Positions 8,434 through 16,247 of a stretch of DNA of 64,000 nt are shown piece after piece; positions within the stretch are counted from its first letter, which is position 1, and every line of letters begins with the position of its first letter. A model generated the notes under the pieces. The model did not search any database and was not told the origin of the DNA. It was given only the letters and a program-made list of their open reading frames with translations. The position numbers and the translations under genes were made by a program. The stretch is from Streptomyces shenzhenensis (GTDB taxonomy: Bacteria > Actinomycetota > Actinomycetes > Streptomycetales > Streptomycetaceae). Location: positions 124,001-188,000 of the forward strand of contig NZ_JAJONF010000015.1 in assembly GCF_021462265.1 (NCBI RefSeq), given 5' to 3'.

Positions 8434-9171
8434 ATGCATGAGTCGTCCTTGCCCGGAGGTTTCGTCAACGCGGTCGTTCGTGTCGGGGACACGGTGCGCC
8501 GCCCGGCCTCGACTCGTACGACGTTTGTGGGTGATCTGCTGAGGTTGCTGGAAGCCAGTGGCTGGAGTGGAGCTCCGCGATATCTCGGTGTGGACGACGA
8601 GGGCCGTGAAGTCCTCGGTTACCTCGACGGCCATGTGGCATGGCAGCCGCAACAACCTGCTTCTGTGTCGTCCGACGAGAGTCTGGTGACGGTTGCCCGG
8701 CTCGTGCGTGAGTTCCACGACCTGACGGCCGGCTCCCCGCTGGCCGGAGGGCGAGAGGTCGTGTGTCACAACGACCTCTCGCCCAAGAACACGGTCTACC
8801 GGCTGTCCGGTGGCGAGCTTCGGCCGACGGCGTTCATCGACTGGGACCTCGCTGCGCCGGGCGCACGGGTCCACGACATCGCTCACGTCTGCTGGCAGTA
8901 CCTCGGTCTGGGCCCGTCGGTCACCGACGTCGCGGAGGTGGCCCGGCGCATGAGGCTGATCGTTGACAGCTACGAGCTGTCCGACCGGCAACGTCTCGTG
9001 TCCACGATCCTGTGGTGGCAGGATCGGTGCTGGCGGGGCATCGAGCGCCAGGCCGACGCGGGGGACGTCGCCATGGCACGGCTCCGTGACGCAGGGGTGG
9101 TGAGGCAGGTTCAGATGGCCTGTCAGTGGGTTTTGGATCAACGGGGTGTGCTGGAGCGCTCAGTACAGTGA
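8434..9171 (+). CDS. Aminoglycoside-phosphotransferase-family kinase
   Basis: 245-residue protein of the APH/choline-kinase fold. The Brenner-type catalytic motif VCHNDLSPKN lies near residues 110-119 and the Mg-binding FIDWD near 135-139. The N-lobe is short, as in many phosphotransferases of this group whose substrate is unknown. Real drug resistance should not be assumed. The start chosen (MHESS) has GCAGGA upstream. The stop overlaps a GTG start of the following disrupted gene (GTGA). Its place inside the inverted-repeat-bounded segment suggests it moved as cargo. Confidence 0.85.
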   Translation: MHESSLPGGFVNAVVRVGDTVRRPASTRTTFVGDLLRLLEASGWSGAPRYLGVDDEGREVLGYLDGHVAWQPQQPASVSSDESLVTVARLVREFHDLTAGSPLAGGREVVCHNDLSPKNTVYRLSGGELRPTAFIDWDLAAPGARVHDIAHVCWQYLGLGPSVTDVAEVARRMRLIVDSYELSDRQRLVSTILWWQDRCWRGIERQADAGDVAMARLRDAGVVRQVQMACQWVLDQRGVLERSVQ

Positions 9172-9700
9172 GCGCCTGGGTAACGGCGGCAGCCGGTTCG
9201 CTGGTTCCTCCGTTGACGGTCGGGCCCTCTACGATTCGACGCACGCTGGATCCTGAACTACTGGAACGGATCACCGCGCGCCGTGCGGAACTGGATGAAC
9301 TCGAAGAAGAGCCGGCCACGCAGCTGGCGAGGTGCGGGCCGAGCGGGACGAACTCCTCGTCGGCGAACGGGTCCTTGAGGGTGAGCGAGCAGCTCGCCGA
9401 CGAGCGCGCCTCGGCCACGCCAGCGCCCGGGCAGGTCGGCGGCCGTGCGGTGATGCTGATCCCGCACCGCACGCCGGACGCGGAGGAGCCCATGCTCCCG
9501 CCGGCCTACCAGCGCATCCTCGCTGCCGTCCGGCAGGCCACGGGACCGATCATGGCCCGGCAGGTCGGCGAGATGCCGGGAGTCGACGGCACCGTGCGGG
9601 CCAGGCTGGAACCGACCGCTACGTGGGCGGCTGGTCAGCCTCGTTGATCGCGGCTGGCTGCGCAAATTGCCCTCTCGATCGCCGCCGAGGGATGAAGCGC
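9168..9700 (+). pseudogene. Frameshifted coiled-coil protein gene
   Basis: Reading the three frames in turn restores one continuous protein. LLERITARRAELDELEEE stays in one frame to about 9330. VRAERDELLVGERVLE is in a second frame. VSEQLADERASATPAPGQ and the following PPAYQRILAAVRQATGP return to the first. LVSLVDRGWLRKLPS, from about 9618, is in a third. The pieces form a charged heptad-like coil and a C-terminal winged-helix-like segment that I recall as a short Streptomyces protein type. At least three frameshifts make it a pseudogene. The GTG start overlaps the stop of the phosphotransferase. Confidence 0.65.
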
Positions 9701-9824
9701 ACTGTGATCACCAATTGCCCGCCTCGCACATCGCGATACGGTTCTGGATCTCGGCCTTCCCGGCCACCGCTACTGGCAGTCTTGTCGACCGGTAGATTCG
9801 CGCTTTGACGACTTGAGGAGGACA

Positions 9825-9845
9825 GGTCACACCAGTCCTTTGGCC
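9825..9845 (-). repeat. Right terminal inverted repeat
   Basis: Reads GGTCACACCAGTCC then TTTGGCC on the plus strand. It is the inverted partner of 8286-8306 with one mismatch. Confidence 0.65.
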
Positions 9846-9875
9846 TGCGCCTTCAGATTGACGGAGGCTCACTGC

Positions 9876-10334
9876 TCAACGCCGGAAACCAGGCTGCCCA
9901 GGACCGGCCAAGGCGCACTCGGCCCAGACGGTCTTGCCGGGGCCGAGGCGGTCGCGTACGCCCCAGTCGGCGGCGAGCGCGTCGACGAGGACCAGGCCGC
10001 GGCCGCCGTCCTCGGCCGGGCCGGGAGCCAGTCGCGCCGGCTGGGCGGGATGGGTGTCGGTCACCTCGATCCGGACGACGCCCCGGCTCTCGTCGTGGGA
10101 CAGGGACAGGGCGAAGTCACGTCCGGGGACGCGGCCGTGGAGGACGGAGTTGGCGGCGAGTTCGGCGACCACGACGGCGACCGTGTCATACGCCTCGGTG
10201 CCCGGCGGGTGGCCCCACTCGGTGAGCTGGTGCGTGGCGAGCAACCGGGCGAGGCGGGCGCCGCGCCGGGTGGCGGAGAAGCGTTGCGTGAAGGTGCGGA
10301 CGGGCGTGGGGCTTTGAGTGCGGGGGGCTTGCAT
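9876..10334 (-). CDS. ATP-binding anti-sigma-factor-like protein (HATPase_c_2)
   Basis: 152-residue GHKL-fold protein. The N-box reads VAELAANSVLHGR, followed by EVTDTHP and a G-box-like GGRGLVLVDALA. It lacks kinase dimerisation and membrane parts, like the many small Streptomyces relatives of SpoIIAB/RsbW. The start at 10334 has GGAAGGGTGGG upstream. It is divergent from the Scr1-type regulator and DUF397 pair, a very common Streptomyces triad. It probably modulates that regulator or a sigma factor; the direct partner is unknown. Confidence 0.88.
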   Translation of the reverse strand: MQAPRTQSPTPVRTFTQRFSATRRGARLARLLATHQLTEWGHPPGTEAYDTVAVVVAELAANSVLHGRVPGRDFALSLSHDESRGVVRIEVTDTHPAQPARLAPGPAEDGGRGLVLVDALAADWGVRDRLGPGKTVWAECALAGPGQPGFRR

Positions 10335-10552
10335 GCGGCCCACCCTTCCGGAGGGCGAGGGTCCGTCGGCAGATCCTGCGCTGATACAGATCACGCTGTA
10401 CTGGTTCACCCGCTGGACCGGGTCGGTCGCGGTACGTGACGATGGCTGTGCCGGACGTGGCGCAGCGCGTCCGGCAGACGGTACGGGGTGGTGCCCGGGT
10501 CCGGAAGCGGATACGGCCCGGCGGCACGACGGCACAGGGGAAGGCGGCTGCG

Positions 10553-11431
10553 ATGGTGACCGACAACGGCGTTGGGGCCGGCGGAAGTACCGGGCAGGCC
10601 GGGGGCAACGGAAGCTGCGAGCCGGAACTCTCGGACAGTCTGAAGACGTTCGGCGCGGTCCTCAAGGCCTTACGGGAGGAGGCCCGCCTGACGCAGGAGC
10701 AGTTCGCTCCGCTGGTGCGGTACTCGGCCGCGTACATCGCGAAGATCGAACAGGGGAAGCGGTTCCCGCCACGGGACCTGCTGGAGCGGTCCGAGGAGGT
10801 GCTGGGCGCGGTCGCGGGACGGGTACTGGGGGCGGCGGCGAAGAGTCTGACGCGGAAGGCGGGGTTGGCGTCGTGGTTCCGGCAGTGGGCGGGGATCGAG
10901 GAGGAGGCGATCTCGCTCTATGCGTATGAGTGCGCTGTAATTCCGGGCCTGCTCCAGCCTGAGCCGTACATTCGCGCGCTCTTCGAGCGGCGGCTTCCGC
11001 CTCTGTCGGAGGAGCAGTTCGAGCAACAGGTGACGGCTCGGCTTGAACGTCAGCGTCTCCTGACGGAGCGGCCGAACAGCACGTTCAGCTTCATCATCGA
11101 GCAGGCCCTGCTGGATCGTCGCTTGGCCGGCGACAGCGTCACACACACGCTGCTCACCAGCCTCCTCGAAGTGGGCCGTCTCCGGAACGTGGAGATTCAG
11201 GTCATGCCCAGGGTCCAGGAGGATCACTCCGGTTTCGAAGGCCCTCTCTACCTCGCTGAGACGGTGGAGAACCGATGGGTGGGCTACGTCGAAGCGCACG
11301 ACTGCAGCATGCTTGTCACCGACACAAAAGCCGCAAGCGCCATGCTTCAGCGCTATGGCAAGATGCGCTCGCAGGCTCTGAGTCACCAGGCCACCGCGAG
11401 CCTGCTGGAGCAGATGCGAGGAGCGTTATGA
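10553..11431 (+). CDS. Scr1/XRE-family transcriptional regulator
   Basis: 292-residue protein with an N-terminal Cro/CI helix-turn-helix (LTQEQFAPLVRYSAAYIAKI, about residues 45-65). The long C-terminal DUF5753 domain follows, with SLYAYECAVIPGLLQPEPYI as the usual hallmark. The start at 10553 sits behind AAGGCGG. Its stop overlaps the ATG of the DUF397 gene (ATGA). In characterised relatives the C-terminal domain binds the DUF397 partner and the pair tunes developmental or antibiotic gene expression; the target here is not evident. Confidence 0.92.
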   Translation: MVTDNGVGAGGSTGQAGGNGSCEPELSDSLKTFGAVLKALREEARLTQEQFAPLVRYSAAYIAKIEQGKRFPPRDLLERSEEVLGAVAGRVLGAAAKSLTRKAGLASWFRQWAGIEEEAISLYAYECAVIPGLLQPEPYIRALFERRLPPLSEEQFEQQVTARLERQRLLTERPNSTFSFIIEQALLDRRLAGDSVTHTLLTSLLEVGRLRNVEIQVMPRVQEDHSGFEGPLYLAETVENRWVGYVEAHDCSMLVTDTKAASAMLQRYGKMRSQALSHQATASLLEQMRGAL

Positions 11432-11619
11432 GCACCACCGAACTTGCTTGGTTCAAGAGCAGCTACAGCGGCGGTGGGGGCGGCAACTGCGTTGAGGTCG
11501 CCGTGCGCGCCGACGTCGTTCTCGTACGGGACTCGAAGGACACGGACAGGCAGTCGCTGGCCGTGTCCGGCGATGCTTGGTCGGCGTTCACCGCGCTTGC
11601 GGCCGACTCGCGCGTCTGA
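11428..11619 (+). CDS. DUF397 domain protein
   Basis: 63-residue partner of the upstream Scr1-type regulator. The family pattern is complete: LAWFKSSYSGGGGGNCVEVA, then VLVRDSKD, then W-x-F-T near the end. The ATG is embedded in the regulator's stop region (ATGA), so translation is coupled. Members of this family act as modulators or sequestration partners of the cognate XRE regulator. Confidence 0.92.
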   Translation: MSTTELAWFKSSYSGGGGGNCVEVAVRADVVLVRDSKDTDRQSLAVSGDAWSAFTALAADSRV

Positions 11620-11708
11620 ACCGCGTCACGCAAGAGGATCTACCGGCGCAGACTCCGCCGCGAGGGCGAATCCCGCGGATTGATCAACGCCCAGTACACG
11701 CCCCAAGA

Positions 11709-11996
11709 TCAGCCGAGACCACGATGGGCGGCCCACAACGCCCCGGCACGGCTGGCAGCATCGGAGACCAGGACCGCCAGTTCGGGCTTGTCGGGGACAG
11801 GGAACGAGACGTATGCACCCCGACCACCACCAACTGGTCTGCCATAGGCCTTCACGGCGAGGTGACCGTCCGGGAGAAGCCGAACGTTGAGCGTGGTCAG
11901 CGTGAACGCCTCACCGCGTCGAGTGTCCGTCCATCGGAGCGCCTGCGGTATCACGACATTGATCGCCAGAGCGCTTACTTCCAGGTCGCTGCTCAT
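11709..11996 (-). CDS. Small hypothetical protein
   Basis: 95 residues with balanced composition and Streptomyces-like codon use; it reads as real coding. It has alternating hydrophobic strands (LTTLNVRLLPDGHLAVKAYG, then YVSFPVPDKPELAVLVSD), suggesting a small beta-rich fold. No family is recognised. It is convergent with the DUF397 gene and stands alone. Confidence 0.55.
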   Translation of the reverse strand: MSSDLEVSALAINVVIPQALRWTDTRRGEAFTLTTLNVRLLPDGHLAVKAYGRPVGGGRGAYVSFPVPDKPELAVLVSDAASRAGALWAAHRGLG

Positions 11997-12085
11997 GGAC
12001 GGATGATCTCACGCGAGTCGCCGGGCGCGGGCGGCAAAGGAAGTCGGTGGCGGCCTCGTTCGTCGGCCCCCGAGACGGCGCGCTA

Positions 12086-12472
12086 TCAGTCGGCGGTGTC
12101 GATGTCGTAGCGTTCGCGGGCGGCGACGACCTCGTCCATGTTCTCTTCCGCCCAGCTCTTGATCGCCCGCATGACGGGGATCAAGCCCTCCCCCAACGGC
12201 GTCAGGGCGTAGTCCACGCGGACGGGCACCGAGGGTGTGACAGTGCGTTCGACGAGGCCGTCCCGTTCGAGGTTCCGGAGTGTCTGCGTCAGCATCTTCT
12301 GGCTGACGCTCACGAGCCGCCGGGAGAGATCGCTGTAGCGCTGTGGGCCTGCGGAGAGCGCGTTGACGATCAGGCTGACCCACTTGTTGCTGATCCGGTC
12401 CAGCAACTGCCGTGCGGGGCACTCCGCCAAGTACGCGTCGTAGGCAGCGCGGGCGTCGGACCGTGTCGCCAT
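12086..12472 (-). CDS. HxlR-family transcriptional regulator
   Basis: 128-residue winged-helix regulator. The family opening C-PARQLLDRISNKWVSLIV is present, followed by RYSDLSRRLVSVSQKMLTQT and the wing DGLVERTVTPSVPVRVDY. HxlR proteins usually repress a divergent oxidoreductase in response to reactive electrophiles or quinones. That layout is seen here: the oxidoreductase starts 123 bp away on the other strand, with a perfect palindrome between them. Confidence 0.93.
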   Translation of the reverse strand: MATRSDARAAYDAYLAECPARQLLDRISNKWVSLIVNALSAGPQRYSDLSRRLVSVSQKMLTQTLRNLERDGLVERTVTPSVPVRVDYALTPLGEGLIPVMRAIKSWAEENMDEVVAARERYDIDTAD

Positions 12473-12494
12473 GGCTCTCCTTGAGGGGCGGTAC

Positions 12495-12508
12495 GCACTT
12501 CGAAGTGC
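12495..12508. promoter_or_regulatory. 14-bp perfect palindrome before hxlR-type gene
   Basis: GCACTTCGAAGTGC lies 23 bp upstream of the regulator start. A second dyad, GAGAG-TAG-CTCTC, is at 12522-12534. Both sit in the divergent promoter region and are candidate HxlR operators. Confidence 0.5.
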
Positions 12509-12561
12509 CTGCTTCCCAACAGAGAGTAGCTCTCCATAGGGTCGTCCTGCACACCATCTCT

Positions 12562-12579
12562 GTAGATCACGTAGATCAC
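12562..12579. repeat. Tandem 9-bp repeat before the oxidoreductase start
   Basis: GTAGATCAC occurs twice head to tail (12562-12570 and 12571-12579), ending 15 bp before the oxidoreductase ATG. It overlaps where the transcript start or ribosome binding region should be, so it could be a regulator contact. Confidence 0.5.
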
Positions 12580-12594
12580 GGTGAGGAGTCGTCG

Positions 12595-13530
12595 ATGCGT
12601 GCCGTTGTGGTGAGGTCCTTCGGCGGGCCGGAAGTCCTGGAGGTCAGTGAGGTCCCGGTGCCCGCGGTCGGCCCGGGACAGGTGCGTGTCCGGGTCGAGG
12701 CCGCCGCCGTCAATCCCGTCGACGCGGCGACGCGTTCCGGGGCGCTCGCCTCCGCGGGGCTGATGCCGCCGCGGGAAGTCATCGGCATCGGATGGGATGT
12801 CGCCGGACGCGTCGACGAGCTGGGTGCAGGTGTGACGACGTTCGCTCCCGGCGACAGGGTGATCGGCCTGCGGGACCGGCTCGACGTCTCGCTGGGCACA
12901 TACGCCGATTTCGTCGTCCTCGACGCCGAGGCCGTCGCGCCCGCCCCCGAGGGCGTTTCGGCGACCGAGGCGGCCACGCTGCCCCTGAACGGGCTCACCG
13001 CCCTCCAGGCGCTGGACCTGCTGGCTCTGGAACCAGGCGCCACGTTGCTGGTCACCGGCGCCGCAGGTGCGGTGGGCGGGTTCGCGGTCGAACTGGCCGC
13101 GCTGCGCGGGCTGCAGGTGGCGGCAACCGCCGGTGCCGCGGACGAGGCATTCGTCCGGGCAGCGGGTGCACGGTGGTTCGTCCCGCGCTCCGCCGACCTG
13201 TCCCAGGCCGTCCGCGACCTCGTCCCCGGAGGCGTCGACGGGGCTCTTGACGCCGCTGTGCTCGGCGTACGGGCGCTTGGCGCCGTGCGCAACCGGGGGG
13301 CCTTCGTGTCGGTTGTCGCCGGCGCGGCTCCCGTACCGCTGCGCGGCATCAAAGTCTCCGAGCAGTGGGTCGCCGCGGACGGCTCCGCCCTCGCGTGGCT
13401 GTCCTCACTGGCTGCACGCGGTCAACTGTCCCTCCGTGTGGCCGATGCCCTGCCACTGAACCGTGCCGACGAGGCGCACAAGGCGCTCGCCCGGGGCGGC
13501 CTGCGGGGGCGGCTGGTCCTCACCCCGTGA
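12595..13530 (+). CDS. NADPH:quinone-oxidoreductase-like MDR enzyme
   Basis: 311-residue medium-chain dehydrogenase/reductase without the catalytic-zinc cysteine/histidine set. The N-terminus is typical (RSFGGPEVLEVSEVPVP). AAAVNPVDA follows, and the NADP-binding loop is LLVTGAAGAVGGFAVELA. The start at 12595 is behind GAGGAG. It probably reduces quinones or enones with NADPH, and regulation by the divergent HxlR protein fits such a detoxifying role. Confidence 0.9.
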   Translation: MRAVVVRSFGGPEVLEVSEVPVPAVGPGQVRVRVEAAAVNPVDAATRSGALASAGLMPPREVIGIGWDVAGRVDELGAGVTTFAPGDRVIGLRDRLDVSLGTYADFVVLDAEAVAPAPEGVSATEAATLPLNGLTALQALDLLALEPGATLLVTGAAGAVGGFAVELAALRGLQVAATAGAADEAFVRAAGARWFVPRSADLSQAVRDLVPGGVDGALDAAVLGVRALGAVRNRGAFVSVVAGAAPVPLRGIKVSEQWVAADGSALAWLSSLAARGQLSLRVADALPLNRADEAHKALARGGLRGRLVLTP

Positions 13531-13542
13531 GCCCGTTGCCCG

Positions 13543-13626
13543 TGGACCGGCCTGGCCGTGCTCGCCACGTGGGCCGCGGCCGCGCTGCTGGTCGGCAGCC
13601 TGCTGCTGCGCAGCCGCGACGCGTAG
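13543..13626 (+). pseudogene. C-terminal relic of an ABC-2 type permease
   Basis: The last 27 codons before a TAG read WTGLAVLATWAAAALLVGS and end LLLRSRDA. This is a final membrane helix with the short charged end seen in ABC-2 permeases. There is no start and no room for the rest of the gene, since the quinone-reductase-like gene ends at 13530. It is probably a deletion remnant. Confidence 0.5.
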
Positions 13627-13640
13627 GACAGCTCCTCAGA

Positions 13641-15248
13641 TCACCGACAGGACAGCGCCTCGTCGGCTGCCGCGTCGGCTCCGGCTCCGGCTGCGGGAGC
13701 AGGGTTCCTCGGGCCGCGGGCGAGGATGTAGAGGAACAGGACGCCCATGACGACCACGCCTGCCCACATGGCCTGCTGCCAGCCGTCGACGAAGGACTGC
13801 CGCGCGGCCTGGACGAGGTCCTGCGCGTGGGGGCCCGCACCGTTGGCCGCCTCGACGGCGTTCGCGACACCTTCGCGTGCGGTGTCCGCGGCGTCCTGGG
13901 GGACGCCGTCGAGCTTGCCGTCGATGGCGCTGCGGTATCCGGCGGACAGCAGTGCGCCGAGCAGGGCAACACCCAGGGCGGTGCCGAACTCGCGGGTGAC
14001 GTCGTTGAGGGCGGAGGCGACGCCCTGCCTCTCGCGCGGCAGGGAGCTGGTGATGGCCTCGGTGGACGGGGTCATGGACAGGCCCATGCCGATGCCCATG
14101 GCGAGCATGCCGGGCAGGATCGACAGGTATCCGCCGTCGACGGAGACGATGAGGGCCATCAGCGCCAGGCCGGCACCGGCCACTGCGATTCCCGTGGCCA
14201 TGGTGGAGCGGGAACCGATGCGCGCGGCCAGCCTGGGGGCCAGGCCGGAGGTCGTCATCATCGCCACGGCCATGGGCATCAGCGCGAGGGTGGACAGCAG
14301 GCCCGACCAGCCCAGGACGGCCTGGAAGAACGGGAAGAGGACGACGAAGATTCCGGCTTGTACGCCGAAGAGGGTCAGCAGCGTGATCGATCCGCCGGCC
14401 AGGCCGCGCTCGCGGAACAGGCGCACGTCCAGCAGGGCGGCGTCCTGGCGGCGCAGCTCCCAGACCACGAAGAGGACAGCGGCGAGGAGACCGACGGCAA
14501 GGCTGATCAGGGTGGCAGGGTCGCTCCAGCCGTGCTCGGGGCCTTCCTGGAGGACGAAGATGAGGCCGACGACGGTGACGGCGGAGGTCAGTGCGCCGAC
14601 GGTGTCGAAGGAGTGGTCCGAGTGCTCACGGGAGTTGGGCACCGAGCGCACGGCCATGGCGAGTGCGACGACGACCAGCGCCACGGGCAGGATGAACAGG
14701 TAGCGCCAACTGGCAACGTCCACCAGGGCGGCGGAGAGGAACATGCCCAGGATGCCGCCGCCTCCGGCGACGCCGGTCCACACCCCGATCGCCTTGCCGC
14801 GCTGTTCCTCCGGGAAGACGGAAGTGATCACGGCGAGGGTGATGGGCATGATCGCCGCCGCGCCGATGCCGCTGAGCAGACGCGCGCCGAGCATGACCTC
14901 GGCCGACGGGGCGAGTCCGGCTGTCGCGCCGGCGACGCCGAAGACGATCAGGCCGGTGATCAGCATGGGCTTGCGGCCCAGCCGGTCACCTATGGCGCCG
15001 AGCGGCAGCAGCAGTGCGGCCAGGGTCAGTGTGTAGATGTTGATGATCCACAGGATCGTGCTCTGCGAGGCGCCGAACTCGACGGCCAGGTCGGGCTGCG
15101 CGACGTTCAGCCCGGATACCGAGGCGATGACTGCCATCAACGCGACACAGACCGCGATCAGGATGGTGCGCAGCTGACGCGCATCCGGCGCATCCCCGGC
15201 AGGGGCGGCGCCGTCGGCTGCGGGTGGTGCGGGCTGGTTCGTACTCAT
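13641..15248 (-). CDS. DHA2-type MFS drug:proton antiporter, 14 TM
   Basis: 535-residue exporter with 14 predicted membrane helices. The loop 2-3 signature GDRLGRKPML is clear, and the helix-5 region (LSGIGAAAIMPITLAVI, then GVWTGVAGGGGILGMFLSAAL) corresponds to motif C of drug/proton antiporters. The ATG at 15248 has GAGAGGAA upstream. It is divergent from an XRE-cupin regulator, the usual genetic setting for such pumps. The substrate is unknown. Confidence 0.92.
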   Translation of the reverse strand: MSTNQPAPPAADGAAPAGDAPDARQLRTILIAVCVALMAVIASVSGLNVAQPDLAVEFGASQSTILWIINIYTLTLAALLLPLGAIGDRLGRKPMLITGLIVFGVAGATAGLAPSAEVMLGARLLSGIGAAAIMPITLAVITSVFPEEQRGKAIGVWTGVAGGGGILGMFLSAALVDVASWRYLFILPVALVVVALAMAVRSVPNSREHSDHSFDTVGALTSAVTVVGLIFVLQEGPEHGWSDPATLISLAVGLLAAVLFVVWELRRQDAALLDVRLFRERGLAGGSITLLTLFGVQAGIFVVLFPFFQAVLGWSGLLSTLALMPMAVAMMTTSGLAPRLAARIGSRSTMATGIAVAGAGLALMALIVSVDGGYLSILPGMLAMGIGMGLSMTPSTEAITSSLPRERQGVASALNDVTREFGTALGVALLGALLSAGYRSAIDGKLDGVPQDAADTAREGVANAVEAANGAGPHAQDLVQAARQSFVDGWQQAMWAGVVVMGVLFLYILARGPRNPAPAAGAGADAAADEALSCR

Positions 15249-15499
15249 GGATTCCTCTCAAAAGGGCATGCCGAGGGCAGCAGCGGACCAATGTCCGGCC
15301 GCCGGGATCGAGTGGGAGGTCGGTGCTCGCGTGCCGGGCGCGCGTCAGGCGGTGGTGGTGCCGTTCGGGCCTGCGGCGCCGCTGCCGGTCACCACGGTGT
15401 CGGCGGTGCCCCGTTTCGCTCGTGCTCAGGCCCCGGTGGTTCCGGTCCTCTGCACAGGACGCTAAGCCCGCCTTGCGATGCAGGCATACCATCTTGCCC

Positions 15500-16105
15500 A
15501 TGACGCAAGAAGAGAGTGAGCTGGACAGCCTCGTACGCAAGCGCATCCGTGCTCTGCGGGTGGCGCAGGGCTGGTCCCTGGAGGAACTGGCCGCCCGCGC
15601 CAGGGTCAGTCAGTCCACGCTCTCCCGTATCGAGAACGGCCGGCGCCGTCTCGCGCTGGACCAGTTGCTCACCCTCGCCCGCGCCCTGGACACCTCCCTG
15701 GACCAGCTGGTGGCGACCGCCTCCGACGACGTCGTCACCAGCCCCATGATCGACGGTGCGCACGGGCTGATGCGCTGGCCCATAAAGGGGGACCCCGGTA
15801 TGAGCGTCGTGCGTCAGCGGATCACCGAGCCGCCCCCGGACAATCCCTCGCGCATGCGTGCCCACCAGGGCCGCGAATGGCTCGTGGTCCTGTCCGGCAC
15901 CGCGGTCCTCCTGCTGGGCCACCGGCGCTTGCGCGTCGAGACGAACCAGGCCGCCGAGTTCCCCACGATGCTGCCGCACGCCATCGGTGCCGAGGGCGGT
16001 CCCTGCGAGATCCTCGGCATCTTCGACCGCGACGCCCGCCGGGGCCACCAGCGCGACAGCCGGCGCGACAGCGGCAACCGCGAATCGGACGGCTCCCGTA
16101 CGTGA
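15500..16105 (+). CDS. XRE-family regulator with cupin domain
   Basis: 201 residues. The N-terminal helix-turn-helix (WSLEELAARARVSQSTLSRI) covers about residues 12-66. A cupin-like sensory domain covers about 95-190 (HQGREWLVVLSGTAVLLLGH). The tail is an Arg/Asp/Ser-rich stretch. It is divergent from the DHA2 exporter and probably controls it. The 250-bp gap between them holds GTCCT-N6-AGGAC (15445-15460) close to its own promoter, a possible operator. Confidence 0.9.
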   Translation: MTQEESELDSLVRKRIRALRVAQGWSLEELAARARVSQSTLSRIENGRRRLALDQLLTLARALDTSLDQLVATASDDVVTSPMIDGAHGLMRWPIKGDPGMSVVRQRITEPPPDNPSRMRAHQGREWLVVLSGTAVLLLGHRRLRVETNQAAEFPTMLPHAIGAEGGPCEILGIFDRDARRGHQRDSRRDSGNRESDGSRT

Positions 16106-16247
16106 CCGCCGGATGATCGTCCTGGCGTGACGGCATGACCCACGCGCACCAGCACACCTCCCCTGGCGCAGGGCACAGCCCGTACGGAATGCGCTCGACC
16201 TTTTACAGCTGGGGGCGGGTTACTTGCTCCCAGGTGCCCGAGCGGCG

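Larger units (their letters stand above)
8286..9845. mobile_element. 1.56-kb segment bounded by 21-bp inverted repeats
   Basis: The left end 8286-8306 and the right end 9825-9845 match as inverted repeats at 20 of 21 positions (core CTGGTGTGACC pointing inward). The segment begins six bases after the FAD oxidoreductase stop. It carries a phosphotransferase gene and a frameshifted second gene that overlaps it. No transposase and no clear target duplication are visible, so it may be a non-autonomous element or a decayed transposon. Confidence 0.6.

Noticed and set aside
8434..9171. A true aminoglycoside resistance gene
   Set aside because: The fold and motifs are present, but this family includes many kinases of other small molecules and no specific resistance signature is visible.
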